This document shows, in pieces, positions 33,963-44,347 of a DNA stretch of 64,000 nucleotides. How positions within the stretch are numbered: position 1 is the stretch's first letter; every line of letters starts with the position of its first letter. Source of the stretch: Streptomyces galbus (GTDB lineage Bacteria; Actinomycetota; Actinomycetes; Streptomycetales; Streptomycetaceae); NCBI RefSeq assembly GCF_005280195.1, contig NZ_SZPR01000014.1:170095-234094 (forward strand), in the 5' to 3' direction. The position numbers and the translations under genes were made by a program. The notes beneath the pieces are model-generated. The model had not been told where the DNA came from and ran no database searches. It saw only the letters and a program-made list of their open reading frames with translations.

Positions 33963-36236
33963 ATGGATGTCCCCTTGCCCAGGTTCAGTGTCATCGTCCC
34001 CGCGTACCAGGTTCAGGCGTACCTGCACGAGTGCCTCGAATCGGTGCTGTCCCAGTCGTACCCCGACCTCGAACTGATCGCCGTCGACGACTGCTCGCCG
34101 GACGCCTGCGGCGAGATCATCGACGAGTTCGCCGCCCGTGACCCCCGGGTCAGGCCCCTGCACCTGCCGGAGAACACCGGTCTGGGCCGCGCCCGCAACG
34201 CCGGGATCGCCGAGGCGACCGGTGACTACCTGCTGTTCCTCGACAGCGACGACACGCTCACCCCGGACACCCTGCTGGCGATCGCCGACCGGCTGAAGGA
34301 GACCGGCGAACCGGACGTCCTGGTCTACGACTTCGCGCAGACGTACTGGACGGGCGAGACGGTCCGCAACCGGTTCGCGGCGCAGCTCACCGAGGACGGC
34401 CCGGCCCCCTTCCGGCTCGAGGACCGCCCGGGCCTGCTGCGGGTGCTGATGGTCGCCTGGAACAAGGCCTACCGGCGGGACTTCGTCGCGCGCGAGCACC
34501 TGGCCTTCCCGCCCGGCTACTACGAGGACACCCCGTGGACCTACCCGGTGCTCATGGCGGCCGGGTCGATCGCCACGCTGGACCGGGTCTGCGTGCACTA
34601 CCGCCAGCGCCGGGGCAGCATCCTGTCCACCACCAGCCGCAAGCACTTCGACGTCTTCGACCAGTACGACCGGGTCTTCGCGTTCCTCGACCAGCGGCCC
34701 GAACTGGCCCGCTGGCGGCCCGTGCTGTACCAGCGCATGGTCGACCACCTGTCCACCGTGTTCATCCGGCCGGGCCGGCTCCCGCGGGACGCGCGCGCCG
34801 CGTTCCTGCGCCGGGCCCGCGCCCACTGCCGGCGCCACCGCGTGCCCGGCGCCCGCCTGCCGCTGCGCTCGCGGCTGCGGCACGCCCTGGTCCACTTCGG
34901 GCTGCACCGCACCTACCGGGTGGTGCAGCGGGCGACGGCGCTGGCCGGGTGGACGCGGCGGCTCGCCGCACGGTCGGCGCGCGCCGTGCGCGCGGTGGCC
35001 CTGCAGGCGCACTACCGCGTCCAGTTGCGGCTGCCGCTGCGCCCCGACCGGGCCGTGTTCGCCGCCTACTGGAACCGCGGCTACGGCTGCAACCCGGCCG
35101 CCCTGGAAGCCGCGTTCCGCGCCCACGCCCCGCACGTGCGCACCGCGTGGATCGCCCGGCCCGAGCACCAGCACACGGTCCCCGCGGGCACCGACCGGCT
35201 CACCCCGGGCACGGCCGCGTACTGGACGGCGCTGGCCCGCTCCCGGTACCTGGTCAACAACGTCAACTTCGACCGGCGGCTGGTCAAGCGGCCCGGGCAG
35301 GTGTTCGTGCAGACCCAGCACGGCACCCCGCTCAAGCACATGGGCCTGGACCTGCAGGAGCGCCCCGCCGCGGCCCGCGGCACCGACTTTACGGAGCTGC
35401 TGCGGGGCGTCGACAAGTGGGACTACGTGCTGTCCGCCAACCGGCACACCACCCTGACCTGGGAGCGGGTCTACCCCGGTGGCTACGAGACGCTGGAGTA
35501 CGGCTACCCCCGCAACGACGTCTTCCAGCGGGCCACCGACCAGGACGTGGCCCGGGCGCGCGCCGCGCTCGGCCTGGCGCCCGACACGGTGGCGGTCCTG
35601 TACGCGCCGACCCACCGCGACTACCGCCGCACCCAGCGCGCCGCCCTCGACCTGGACCGGGTGCTGCGCCGGCTGGGCCCCCGCTTCGTGGTCCTGGCCC
35701 GCGCCCACTACTGGCAGGACGGCCCCCTCGGCACGCACCCGCGGATCCTCGACGTCAGCGGCCACCCGAGCGTGGAGGAGCTGTGCCTGGCCTCGGACGC
35801 CCTGCTCACCGACTACTCGTCGATCATGTTCGACTACGCGGGCCTGGACCGGCCGATCGTCCTGCACACCGGCGACTGGGAGGCGTACGAGGCGGCCCGC
35901 GGCACCTACTTCGACGTGCGCGCCTGCCCGCCCGGCGCGGTCGCGCATAGCGAGGACGAGCTGATCGACGTCTTCGCGTCGGGCCGCTGGTGCGACGCGC
36001 GCAGCGACCGGCTGCGGGCCGCGTTCCGCGAGCGCTTCAGCCCGTACGACGACGGGCGCGCCGCCGAGCGCGTGGTGCGGCGGGTGGTGCTGGGCGAGCC
36101 GGAGAGCGCCCTGCCGCCGGTCGTGCCGCTGGCTGAGCGGCGCCCCGTCCCGTCGGCGGCCGCCCACCCGGAGCGCTCGCCGCTCGCCACCGTGCCCCCA
36201 CCCGCCGGCCGGCTGCCCGTCACCGACCGGCGCTGA
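33963..36236 (+). CDS. Bifunctional GT2 glycosyltransferase / CDP-glycerol glycerophosphotransferase (copy 1)
   Basis: The 757-residue protein joins a GT-A family 2 domain (residues about 6-300) to a TagF-like CDP-glycerol:poly(glycerophosphate) transferase domain (about 360-720). GT2 motifs are intact: VDDCSPDACG, the metal site FLDSDD and the catalytic-base motif YYEDTPW. The TagF half has TQHGTPLKHMG with the expected His, YGYPRND, LYAPTHRDY and TDYSSIMFDYA. It likely builds a glycosylated polyol-phosphate wall polymer at the cytoplasmic membrane face. It is first of three tandem homologues. The ATG at 33963 has no clear ribosome site. Confidence 0.88.
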   Translation: MDVPLPRFSVIVPAYQVQAYLHECLESVLSQSYPDLELIAVDDCSPDACGEIIDEFAARDPRVRPLHLPENTGLGRARNAGIAEATGDYLLFLDSDDTLTPDTLLAIADRLKETGEPDVLVYDFAQTYWTGETVRNRFAAQLTEDGPAPFRLEDRPGLLRVLMVAWNKAYRRDFVAREHLAFPPGYYEDTPWTYPVLMAAGSIATLDRVCVHYRQRRGSILSTTSRKHFDVFDQYDRVFAFLDQRPELARWRPVLYQRMVDHLSTVFIRPGRLPRDARAAFLRRARAHCRRHRVPGARLPLRSRLRHALVHFGLHRTYRVVQRATALAGWTRRLAARSARAVRAVALQAHYRVQLRLPLRPDRAVFAAYWNRGYGCNPAALEAAFRAHAPHVRTAWIARPEHQHTVPAGTDRLTPGTAAYWTALARSRYLVNNVNFDRRLVKRPGQVFVQTQHGTPLKHMGLDLQERPAAARGTDFTELLRGVDKWDYVLSANRHTTLTWERVYPGGYETLEYGYPRNDVFQRATDQDVARARAALGLAPDTVAVLYAPTHRDYRRTQRAALDLDRVLRRLGPRFVVLARAHYWQDGPLGTHPRILDVSGHPSVEELCLASDALLTDYSSIMFDYAGLDRPIVLHTGDWEAYEAARGTYFDVRACPPGAVAHSEDELIDVFASGRWCDARSDRLRAAFRERFSPYDDGRAAERVVRRVVLGEPESALPPVVPLAERRPVPSAAAHPERSPLATVPPPAGRLPVTDRR

Positions 36237-36394
36237 ACGCCGTTTGCCTTTCCGGGAGTCCCGATGCCCCCCAGCACGTCGCGGCCGACACCCACCCGGC
36301 CGTCCACGTGGCGGCCGACGGGCCGCCCCGGTCGCCGTACGGCGTGAGCCGCGGCACCGGCCGGCCCGACCGATTCGAGCAGAGAAAGATCGCG

Positions 36395-38590
36395 ATGCCC
36401 CGCTTCAGCATCATCGTCCCGTCCCATGGGGTCGCGGGCCGGCTGTCCCTGGCGCTGGACTCCGTCCTCGCCCAGTCGTCCGGCGACCTGGAGCTGATCC
36501 CGGTCTGCGACGGCCCCGGCGCCCCCGCCGCGGCCCTCGCCGCCGGGTACGCCGGCCGGGACCCCCGGGTGCGCCCGGTGCACTCGCCGCCGTCCGCCGG
36601 GCTGAGCGGGGCCCGCAACACCGGCCTCGCGGCCGCGACCGGCACCTACGTGCTGTTCCTCGACGGCGACGACACGCTCGCCCCGGGCGCGCTGGCCGCG
36701 CTGGCCGCCCGGCTGGAGCAGACCGGCGACGTCGACGTGGTGTACGCCGAGCACGAGCGGGTCCCCTGGTGGGAGGGCGAGCCGGTCAACCCGGCCGCCC
36801 CGCTGCTGGCCCGCGCCCCCCGCTCGGCGTTCACGCCCGCCGAGGCGCCCGCGGTGACCGGCGTGCAGCTCCCGGCGTGGGGCACGGCCTACCGGCGGGC
36901 GTTCCTCGCCGAGCACCGCCTCGCCTTCCCCGACGGGCACTTCACGGACACCGGGTTCGGGGGCCTGGTCACCCTGCACGCCGAGCGGATCGCGGTGCTG
37001 CGCCAGGTCGTCGTGCGGCACCTGCTGCGCCGGCAGGGCAGCCGGCTGAACGCGCCGGGCGGGCACCACGCCGAACTCCTGGACCGCACCGAGCTGGTGC
37101 TGGCGCGGGCGGCGGAGCGCGGACTCGAACCGGAGCGGGCGCAGGCGCTGTTCGGGCAGCTCTTCGCGGCGGTGCTGAAGACGGCCGCCCACCCCGGACG
37201 GCTGCCGTCCGGGCTGCGCCGGTCCTGGTTCCGGCGCGCGAGCCGGCTCTACCGCCGCCACCGCCCGGCCGGCTACCGGCCGCCGGGCGGCAAGCAGGGC
37301 GTGCAGCACCGGCTGCTGGCGGCGGGCGCGTACGGCGCGTTCCAGGCGCTGCGCGGCGCCCACCACCGGGCGGCGCAGCTCGCCGAGCGCACGCCCCGGC
37401 CGCGGGGGCTGCGCACCCGCCTGTACTACCGGCTCCAGCTCCGCCGCCCGCTCGACCCGGAGCTGGCCGTGTACTGCGCCTACTGGGGCCGCGGTTACGC
37501 GTGCAGCCCGGCCGCGATCCACGCCCGGGCCGCCGAACTCGCCCCGCACGTGCGGTCGGTGTTCCTCGTCGAGGCCGACCAGGCGCACACGCTGCCGGCG
37601 GGCGTCGACCACGCCGTGCTCGGCAGCCGCCGCGCCTGGCGCCTGCTGGCCCGGGCCACGTACCTCGTCAACAACGCCAACTTCGCGGAGGGCGTGGTCA
37701 AGCGGCCCGGCAGCGTCCACGTGCAGACCCAGCACGGCACCCCGCTGAAGAAGATGGGCGTCGACCAGTCGACGTACCCGGTGGTGGCGGCGGCGACGGG
37801 CAGCTTCACCAAACTGCTCGGCCGGGTGGACCGCTGGGACTACAACCTGTCGTCCAACTCCCACTCCACGCAGATGTGGGAGCGCGCCTTCCCCGGCTCC
37901 TACGAGCAGTTGGAGTACGGCTACCCGCGCAACGACGTCTTCTACACGGCGACCGCCGACGACGTCGCCCGCGTCCGCCGCGAACTGGGCGTGCCGGAGG
38001 GCAAGGTCGCCGTGCTGTACGCGCCGACCCACCGCGACCACCACACCGGCTTCGAGCCGGGCCTGGACCTGGAGGCGTTCTGCGCGGCGGCCGGCGAGGA
38101 CGTGGTGGTGCTGCTGCGCGCCCACTACTTCTACGACGGCGGCGCCGCCCGCGGCTCGGGCCGGATCATCGACGTCACCGGCCACCGCTCCTCCGAGGAG
38201 GTGTGCCTGGCCGCCGACGCGCTGGTCACCGACTACTCGTCGATCATGTTCGACTACGCCAACCTGGACCGCCCGATCGTCGTGTACGCCGACGACTGGG
38301 ACGTCTACACCGAGACGCGGGGCGTCTACTTCGACCTGATGGCGGCGCCGCCCGGCCCCGTCGCCCGCACGCCCGAGGAGCTGGCGCGCGTCTTCGCCGA
38401 CGGCTCGTACGCGGGCCCGGCCTCGGCTCAGCTGCGGGCCGCCTTCCGCGCGCGTTTCTGCCAGTTCGACGACGGCCGGGCCGCCGAGCGCGTGGTGCGC
38501 CGGGTGCTGCTCGGCGAGCCCCCGGAGGCGATCGCGCCCGTGCGCCCGCTCACCGAGCGCGTCCCGGCCCCCGCCGCGAGCCCGGCCTGA
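36395..38590 (+). CDS. GT2 / CDP-glycerol transferase fusion (copy 2, divergent GT2 half)
   Basis: The 731-residue homologue of copies 1 and 3 starts MPRFSIIVPSHG; the ATG at 36395 is chosen because of the purine-rich AGAGAAAG upstream and alignment with copy 1. The TagF half is intact (TQHGTPLKKMG, YGYPRND, LYAPTHRDH, TDYSSIMFDYA). In the GT2 half, the first Asp motif reads PVCDGPGAP instead of VDDxSPDACG, and the catalytic-base motif reads HFTDTGF instead of YYEDTPW; FLDGDD is kept. The GT2 part may have a different donor or be inactive. It overlaps copy 3 by one base. Confidence 0.87.
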   Translation: MPRFSIIVPSHGVAGRLSLALDSVLAQSSGDLELIPVCDGPGAPAAALAAGYAGRDPRVRPVHSPPSAGLSGARNTGLAAATGTYVLFLDGDDTLAPGALAALAARLEQTGDVDVVYAEHERVPWWEGEPVNPAAPLLARAPRSAFTPAEAPAVTGVQLPAWGTAYRRAFLAEHRLAFPDGHFTDTGFGGLVTLHAERIAVLRQVVVRHLLRRQGSRLNAPGGHHAELLDRTELVLARAAERGLEPERAQALFGQLFAAVLKTAAHPGRLPSGLRRSWFRRASRLYRRHRPAGYRPPGGKQGVQHRLLAAGAYGAFQALRGAHHRAAQLAERTPRPRGLRTRLYYRLQLRRPLDPELAVYCAYWGRGYACSPAAIHARAAELAPHVRSVFLVEADQAHTLPAGVDHAVLGSRRAWRLLARATYLVNNANFAEGVVKRPGSVHVQTQHGTPLKKMGVDQSTYPVVAAATGSFTKLLGRVDRWDYNLSSNSHSTQMWERAFPGSYEQLEYGYPRNDVFYTATADDVARVRRELGVPEGKVAVLYAPTHRDHHTGFEPGLDLEAFCAAAGEDVVVLLRAHYFYDGGAARGSGRIIDVTGHRSSEEVCLAADALVTDYSSIMFDYANLDRPIVVYADDWDVYTETRGVYFDLMAAPPGPVARTPEELARVFADGSYAGPASAQLRAAFRARFCQFDDGRAAERVVRRVLLGEPPEAIAPVRPLTERVPAPAASPA

Positions 38591-40842
38591 TGGACGAGAC
38601 ACCTTCTAAGGAGCTGACCCCCGCAGTGCCCCGCTTCAGCATCATCGTCCCCTGTTTCAAGGTGCAGGGCTTCCTGCGCGAATGCCTCGACTCCGTCCTG
38701 GAGCAGTCCTTCCGGGACATCGAGGTGATCGCCGTGGACGACCGCTCACCCGACGCCTGCGGCGAGATCCTCGACGAGTACGCGGCCCGCGACCCGCGCG
38801 TGACGGCCCTGCACCTGCCGGAGAACGCGGGCCTCGGCCGGGCCCGCAACGCCGGGATGCCGCACGCCACCGGCGACTACCTGTTCTTCCTCGACAGCGA
38901 CGACACCCTCACCCCGGGCGCGCTCGCCGCCCTCGCCGACCGCCTCGACGAGGCCGGTGACCCGGACGTGCTGGTCTTCGACTACGCCCGCACCTACTGG
39001 TGGGGCGGCACCCGCCGCAACGCCCTCGCCGAGCTGCTGTCCGCGACCGACGCGACGTTCACCGCCGCCGAGCGGCCCGAGATCCTCGACCTGCTGATGG
39101 TCGTGTGGAACAAGGTGTACCGGCGCGCCTTCGTCGAGGAACACGGTTTCGCGTTCCCGCCGGGCTACTACGAGGACACCCCGTGGACGTTCCCGGTGAT
39201 GCTCAGCGCCGGGCGGATCGCGACGCTCGACCGGATCTGCCTGAACTACCGCCAGCGCCGGCAGGGCAACATCCTGTCCACCACCAGCCGCAAGCACTTC
39301 GACATCCACGACCAGTACGAGCGGGTCTTCGCCTTCGTCGGCTCCCGCCCGGAGCTGGCGTCCTGGCTGCCCTACCTGCACCGCAAGATGGGCGAGCACT
39401 GCCTGGACATCCTGTCCAAGCCGGACCGGCTGCCGCCCGCCGACAAGGGCGAGTTCTTCCGCCGCACCGCCGAGCTGATGCGCCGCCACCGGCCGGCCGG
39501 GGAGCCGTTCCCCGCCGACCTCGGTGTGCTGCGCGGCCCGTACGCGGCCTACCGGGTGCGCCGGCAGGCCGGGCGGGCCGGGCGGGAGCTGGCCCGGCGC
39601 GGGGCGCAGGCGCGCGCCGCTGCCGGGGCCCGGGCGCTGCGGGGGCTGACGGCCGTGCAGGCGCGGCGCCCGCTGGACCCGCACCTGGTGCTGTACTCGG
39701 CGTTCTCCCACCGGGGCGTGCTGGGCGACCCGGCCGCGGTCTACCGCAAGGCCCGGGAGATCGCCCCGCAGCTGCGCGGGGTGTGGGTGGTGCGCGACGA
39801 GGAGACGGCCGCGCGGCTCCCCGAGGGGGTCGAGCACGTCCTGCTGGACTCCCCCGCGTACCGACGGCTGAGCGCGCGGGCCACGTACTTCGTCAACAAC
39901 GTCAACTGGCCCGGGTCCCTCGTCAAGCGCGCGGGCAGCGTGCACGTGCACACCCACCAGGGCACCCCGCTGAAGTACATGGGGGCCGACCTGCTGGACA
40001 AGCCCGGCGCCCGGCTCGGCGTGGACGTGCCGCAGATGCTGCGCCGCGCCGACCGCTGGGACTACAGCCTGGTCGCCAACGAGCACTCGGAGCTGGTGTG
40101 GGAGCGGGCCTACCCCTGCCACTTCACGTCGGTGCGCTCGGGCAGCCCCCGCAACGACGTCCTGGTGGACCCGCCGCGGGACCGGGCCCGCGCGGTGCGC
40201 GCCCGGCTCGGCGTGCCCGAGGGCCACACGGTGGTGCTGTACGCGCCGACCCGCCGCGAGTACCGGCGCGGCGGCCACGTCGAGCGGCTCGACCTGGCCC
40301 GCCTCGCCGCCGACCTGGGCGAGGGACACACCCTGGTGGTGCGGCTGCACCCGTCCCTGGCGACCGGCCCGGCGCGCGGCATGGGCCTGTCCGAGCTGCA
40401 CCGGCGCGGGGTCGTCGTGGACGCCACCGACGAGCCGCACGTGGAGGACGTCCTGCTCGCCGCGGACGTCCTGGTCACCGACTACTCGGCCCTGATGTTC
40501 GACTACGCCAACCTGGACCGGCCGATCGTGGTCCACGCCGACGACTGGCCGGCGTACACGGCGAGCCGGGGCGCCTACTTCGACATCACCGCCGAACCGC
40601 CCGGCCACGTCACGCGCGGCCACGACGACCTGGTGCGGCTGTTCGCCTCCGGCTCCTGGCGGGACGAGGAGTCGGCCCGGCTGCGGGCGGCCTTCCGGTC
40701 CCGCTTCTGCGCGTACGACGACGGCCGCGCCGCCGAGCGGGTCGTGCGGACGCTGCTGCTCGGCGAACCGATGCCCGAGCCGGGCGCCGCGGTCCGGGTG
40801 CCCGGTCCGGCGGTCGGCGGCGACCTGCTCGCGGCCAGGTGA
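38590..40842 (+). CDS. GT2 / CDP-glycerol transferase fusion (copy 3, divergent TagF half)
   Basis: The 750-residue protein has an intact GT2 half (VDDRSPDACG, FLDSDD, YYEDTPW). In the TagF half the catalytic-His motif reads HTHQGTPLKYMG instead of TQHGTPLK, so Gln replaces the expected His and a His sits one position earlier. Other motifs persist (LYAPTRREY, VVRLHPSL, TDYSALMFDYA). The ATG at 38590 overlaps the copy 2 stop (TGATG). A GTG at 38626, preceded by AAGGAG and aligned with the PRFSII start of its paralogues, is an alternative. It overlaps the next membrane-protein gene by four bases, so the three form one operon. Confidence 0.88.
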   Translation: MDETPSKELTPAVPRFSIIVPCFKVQGFLRECLDSVLEQSFRDIEVIAVDDRSPDACGEILDEYAARDPRVTALHLPENAGLGRARNAGMPHATGDYLFFLDSDDTLTPGALAALADRLDEAGDPDVLVFDYARTYWWGGTRRNALAELLSATDATFTAAERPEILDLLMVVWNKVYRRAFVEEHGFAFPPGYYEDTPWTFPVMLSAGRIATLDRICLNYRQRRQGNILSTTSRKHFDIHDQYERVFAFVGSRPELASWLPYLHRKMGEHCLDILSKPDRLPPADKGEFFRRTAELMRRHRPAGEPFPADLGVLRGPYAAYRVRRQAGRAGRELARRGAQARAAAGARALRGLTAVQARRPLDPHLVLYSAFSHRGVLGDPAAVYRKAREIAPQLRGVWVVRDEETAARLPEGVEHVLLDSPAYRRLSARATYFVNNVNWPGSLVKRAGSVHVHTHQGTPLKYMGADLLDKPGARLGVDVPQMLRRADRWDYSLVANEHSELVWERAYPCHFTSVRSGSPRNDVLVDPPRDRARAVRARLGVPEGHTVVLYAPTRREYRRGGHVERLDLARLAADLGEGHTLVVRLHPSLATGPARGMGLSELHRRGVVVDATDEPHVEDVLLAADVLVTDYSALMFDYANLDRPIVVHADDWPAYTASRGAYFDITAEPPGHVTRGHDDLVRLFASGSWRDEESARLRAAFRSRFCAYDDGRAAERVVRTLLLGEPMPEPGAAVRVPGPAVGGDLLAAR

Positions 40843-42116
40843 GCGGGCGACCGGGGCCGCGCGCCTGGATGCTGGTCCTGGCCGCGCTGTTCGCGGTGTC
40901 CCAGCTCGCGAACGTCACCGGCCGGGACACCCCCGACACCAAGAACTACCTGGCGTACGCGCTGTCGCTGCGCGGGGACGACAAGCGGGCCGCGGCGGCG
41001 GCGACCATCGACTACGCGTGCGCGGGGCGGGCCGCGATCGCGCTGCGCCGGCAGAACGTGGACGTGGTCCGCTTCCACCGCGGCGACCCGACCCCCCGGA
41101 TCATGGCCGAGTGCCGGGCGGCGGAGTGGCGCACGGTCGACGCCCGGCTGAGGGCGGGCCAGACGGGCGGGCACACCGTGCCGTTCATGCCGGAGCGCTT
41201 CATGCGCATCTTCGAGGTGCGGCCGGGCTACCCGGTGTTCCTCGTCCCGTTCGTCACCGCGTTCGGGGTGACGTGGGGGCTGTGGGCGGCCGGGGTGGCG
41301 GTGACCGTCGCGGGCGGGGTGCTGGCGTTCCTGGTGCTGCGCACGCGCGGGGCGCCCCCGTGGGCGTGCCTGACCGGCCAGGGCCTGTACTACGTCCTGC
41401 CGTGCGGGACGACCGCGATGCGGCCGATGACGGAGGGCCTGATGCTGGCGCTGACCCTGGCCGCGCTGTGGGGCTGCGCCCTGGCGGTGTCGGGGCGGGT
41501 GCGGGCCGGGGTGTGGCTGGTGGGCGGGGCGCTGGCGGCCCTGTTCGCGGTGAAGCACTCGCAGGCGCTGTTCCTCGGGCTGTGCCTGGCGGCCGGCGCG
41601 CTGGTGGTCGTGGTCCGGCGGCGCGGGTCGCGGCCGTACCGGGCGCTCGCGGTGGCGGGCGGCTGCGGGGTGCTGGGCACGCTGCTGCTGGCGCGGCTGC
41701 TGCACTACCCGTCGGAGGCGGAGAGCGTGCAGGACCTGCTCACCGCCCACTTCTCCCGCCCGGACCGGCTGCACCCGTGGCCGGAGTTCTTCCGGCTCCA
41801 GCTCAACTTCTGGATCGAGTGGGCGCGACGGCAGCTCTGGGAGCCGCTGTTCCTGGCGGCGCTGGCGGGCGGTGCGTGGGGGGCGCTGCGCCGGGACCGG
41901 GCGTTCGGGGTGCTGGTGGTGGCGGCGGCCGGGACCGGGTTCCTCACCCAGGCCGGCCACCCCGACGTCGCCATCTGGGGCGACCGGCTGATCGTGCTGG
42001 CCTGGCTGCTGCCGGCGCTGGGCCTGCCGCTGCTGCTGCGGCCCGTCGTGCGGGGCCTGGTGCCGGGTCCGGCCCGGGAACGGCGGGAGGGCGCCGCGGT
42101 CGGGGCGGCGCGGTGA
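40839..42116 (+). CDS. Polytopic membrane protein, possible GT-C type glycosyltransferase
   Basis: The 425-residue protein has about nine hydrophobic helices and begins with GTG (40839) overlapping the stop of the preceding transferase gene (GTGA). The first extracytoplasmic loop holds Asp-rich sequence (GRDTPDTKNYLAYAL), reminiscent of the Asp motif in GT-C enzymes that use lipid-linked sugars. This is suggestive only. It is co-expressed with the wall-polymer transferases and could modify or transfer the polymer outside the membrane. No confident family assignment. Confidence 0.7.
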   Translation: MSGRPGPRAWMLVLAALFAVSQLANVTGRDTPDTKNYLAYALSLRGDDKRAAAAATIDYACAGRAAIALRRQNVDVVRFHRGDPTPRIMAECRAAEWRTVDARLRAGQTGGHTVPFMPERFMRIFEVRPGYPVFLVPFVTAFGVTWGLWAAGVAVTVAGGVLAFLVLRTRGAPPWACLTGQGLYYVLPCGTTAMRPMTEGLMLALTLAALWGCALAVSGRVRAGVWLVGGALAALFAVKHSQALFLGLCLAAGALVVVVRRRGSRPYRALAVAGGCGVLGTLLLARLLHYPSEAESVQDLLTAHFSRPDRLHPWPEFFRLQLNFWIEWARRQLWEPLFLAALAGGAWGALRRDRAFGVLVVAAAGTGFLTQAGHPDVAIWGDRLIVLAWLLPALGLPLLLRPVVRGLVPGPARERREGAAVGAAR

Positions 42117-42260
42117 GGGGCCGGACGGCGCGTGGCGTGCGGTACTCACGCGGCGAATGCGCCGGACGGGCTCACTCGATGAGGTGACGGAAGGCAAGGC
42201 CGTTGACCCCGGCGGGAACATACGGCCAATGCCCCTGATGTCCCTGATCCCCGCAGTCCG

Positions 42261-43832
42261 ATGATCGGCCCGAGCGGTGCGGCCACCGGTGTCCTCACCC
42301 GCCGGGTGGCGCGCGGTGCGACGGCGCTGCGCGGCGGCCGGACGTGGCGGCCGAGTCCGTACCAGGCCGTCGGATTCCTGTTCTTCCTGGTGATGACGCT
42401 GGCGTACTGGCGGGTCCCGCTGTGCTGCGACGCCGGCCAGCACGCGGCGGTCGTGGAACGGCTGAAGGCGCACCTGCTGGCCCCCCGTCATCCCATGGCC
42501 GACCTGCCGGGCGCGGGCAGCCCGTACTACTCGCCGTACGCGGTGGCCGAGGGCGCGTTCGCCCGGCTGACCGGACTCGGCGGCTGGCAGGTGGTGCGGG
42601 TCGCCGGACCGGTGAACCTGCTGGTGCTGCTCACCGGGGTCGGCCGGTTCGTGCGGGTGCTGACCCCCCGGCCCTGGGCGCCGGTGCTGGCGCTGGCCGC
42701 GATGACCCTGCTGTGGGGCACCGAGCGGGCCTGGTGGAGCGGTTACCTGGGCCTGATGTCGATGACCGGCAACCTCGGTTACCCCTCCACCTTCGCCATC
42801 GGGCTGGCGTTCTGGGCGTGGGCGCTGACCGGCGAGCGGGCGCGGGACCCGCGCCGGGTGCGGTTCGTGGGGCCGAGCGGGCTGCGCGGCCTGGCCGGGT
42901 TCGCGGCGCTGGGCGCGCTGTACGGGCTGGTGCTGCTGGTGCACCCGATCACGGCGGTGGCGGCGGTGCTGGGCGCGCTCGCCCTGGTCGCCGGGTGGCA
43001 GCGCGGCTGGAGCGGCGGGGTCCTGGCACGGTGGGCGCTGACGGCCGGGGTGGCGCTCGCCGTGGCCGTGCCGTGGCCGTACTTCGACGTGCTCGCGCTC
43101 GCCGGGGACGACAGCGTCGACGCGATGCACCGGCGGCTGTACGACGGGCTCGCCGGTCACTTCTGGCTGGCGCTGGCCGGGCTGCCGGCGCTGTGGGCGC
43201 GGGCGCGCCGCTCGGCGCGGGACCCGCTGGTGCTGATGTTCGCCGCGGACTGCCTGGTGGTGGCGTACGGCTGGGCGAGCGGGCACTACACCTACGGCCG
43301 GATCCTCGGGCTGACGCTGGTGGCGCCGCAGTTCGCCCTGACCGTGGAACTGGCGGCGCCCCGGCCGTGGCGGCCGGGGCGCCGGGTGCTCGGGGCCCTC
43401 GCGGCGGTGGCGGCCTGCACCGGGTTCCTGACCGTGCAGGCGGGGGCGGTCGTGCCGCGCTCGCTGGACCCGGTCGGCTTCGAGCAGCCGCCGCGCTGGC
43501 CGTCGTACGACTGGGCGGCGCGGCACATCCGGCCCGGCGAGGCGGTGATCACGGACGGGTACTACGCGGTCCACGCGATCGCCGGGTACGGGCCGGACCT
43601 CGCGGCGCCCGCCTGGCCGGACGCCTCCCTAGACGAGGGGCAGCGGCTGCGGCGGGTGGCGGACGTGCGGGCCTACCTCTCGCCCGGCTCGTCGCGCGCC
43701 GAGCGGGTCGCCGTCGCCCGCCGGTACCGGGTGCGCTGGCTGCTGCTGACACGCTGGCACCCGGTTCCCCCGGAGGCGGTGGTGGTCGACTGGAGCCGGC
43801 GCACCGGGGAGGTGCTGGCCCGGGTCGGCTGA
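42261..43832 (+). CDS. Polytopic membrane protein, possible GT-C type glycosyltransferase
   Basis: The 523-residue protein has about ten hydrophobic segments and a soluble C-terminal tail of about 110 residues. The first loop contains YWRVPLCCDAGQHAAVVERL, with an Asp placed as in GT-C catalytic loops. A double Cys there is unusual. It lies 144 bases after the previous membrane protein in the same direction. It may assist polymer assembly, but function is not shown. It converges on ohr. Confidence 0.7.
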   Translation: MIGPSGAATGVLTRRVARGATALRGGRTWRPSPYQAVGFLFFLVMTLAYWRVPLCCDAGQHAAVVERLKAHLLAPRHPMADLPGAGSPYYSPYAVAEGAFARLTGLGGWQVVRVAGPVNLLVLLTGVGRFVRVLTPRPWAPVLALAAMTLLWGTERAWWSGYLGLMSMTGNLGYPSTFAIGLAFWAWALTGERARDPRRVRFVGPSGLRGLAGFAALGALYGLVLLVHPITAVAAVLGALALVAGWQRGWSGGVLARWALTAGVALAVAVPWPYFDVLALAGDDSVDAMHRRLYDGLAGHFWLALAGLPALWARARRSARDPLVLMFAADCLVVAYGWASGHYTYGRILGLTLVAPQFALTVELAAPRPWRPGRRVLGALAAVAACTGFLTVQAGAVVPRSLDPVGFEQPPRWPSYDWAARHIRPGEAVITDGYYAVHAIAGYGPDLAAPAWPDASLDEGQRLRRVADVRAYLSPGSSRAERVAVARRYRVRWLLLTRWHPVPPEAVVVDWSRRTGEVLARVG

Positions 43833-43839
43833 CCCGGTG

Positions 43840-43860
43840 CCGCCCCCGGGGCGGGGGCGG
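43840..43860. terminator. Bidirectional terminator before ohr
   Basis: A 9-bp perfect stem (CCGCCCCCG / CGGGGGCGG) with a GGG loop lies between convergent genes, ending two bases before the ohr stop codon. Confidence 0.65.
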
Positions 43861-43862
43861 GA

Positions 43863-44276
<414 letters not shown>

Positions 44277-44347
44277 GGAAACCATCCCTCTCGAGTCGGC
44301 GTGGGCCGGGGTGCGGCCCGGGGGCCCGGTGGCCCCGCACGACGACA

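Noticed and set aside
36244..40842. 1532-codon plus-strand frame through copies 2 and 3 of the GT fusions
   Set aside because: The first ~780 codons are an alternate frame of copy 2; the real gene starts at 38590.
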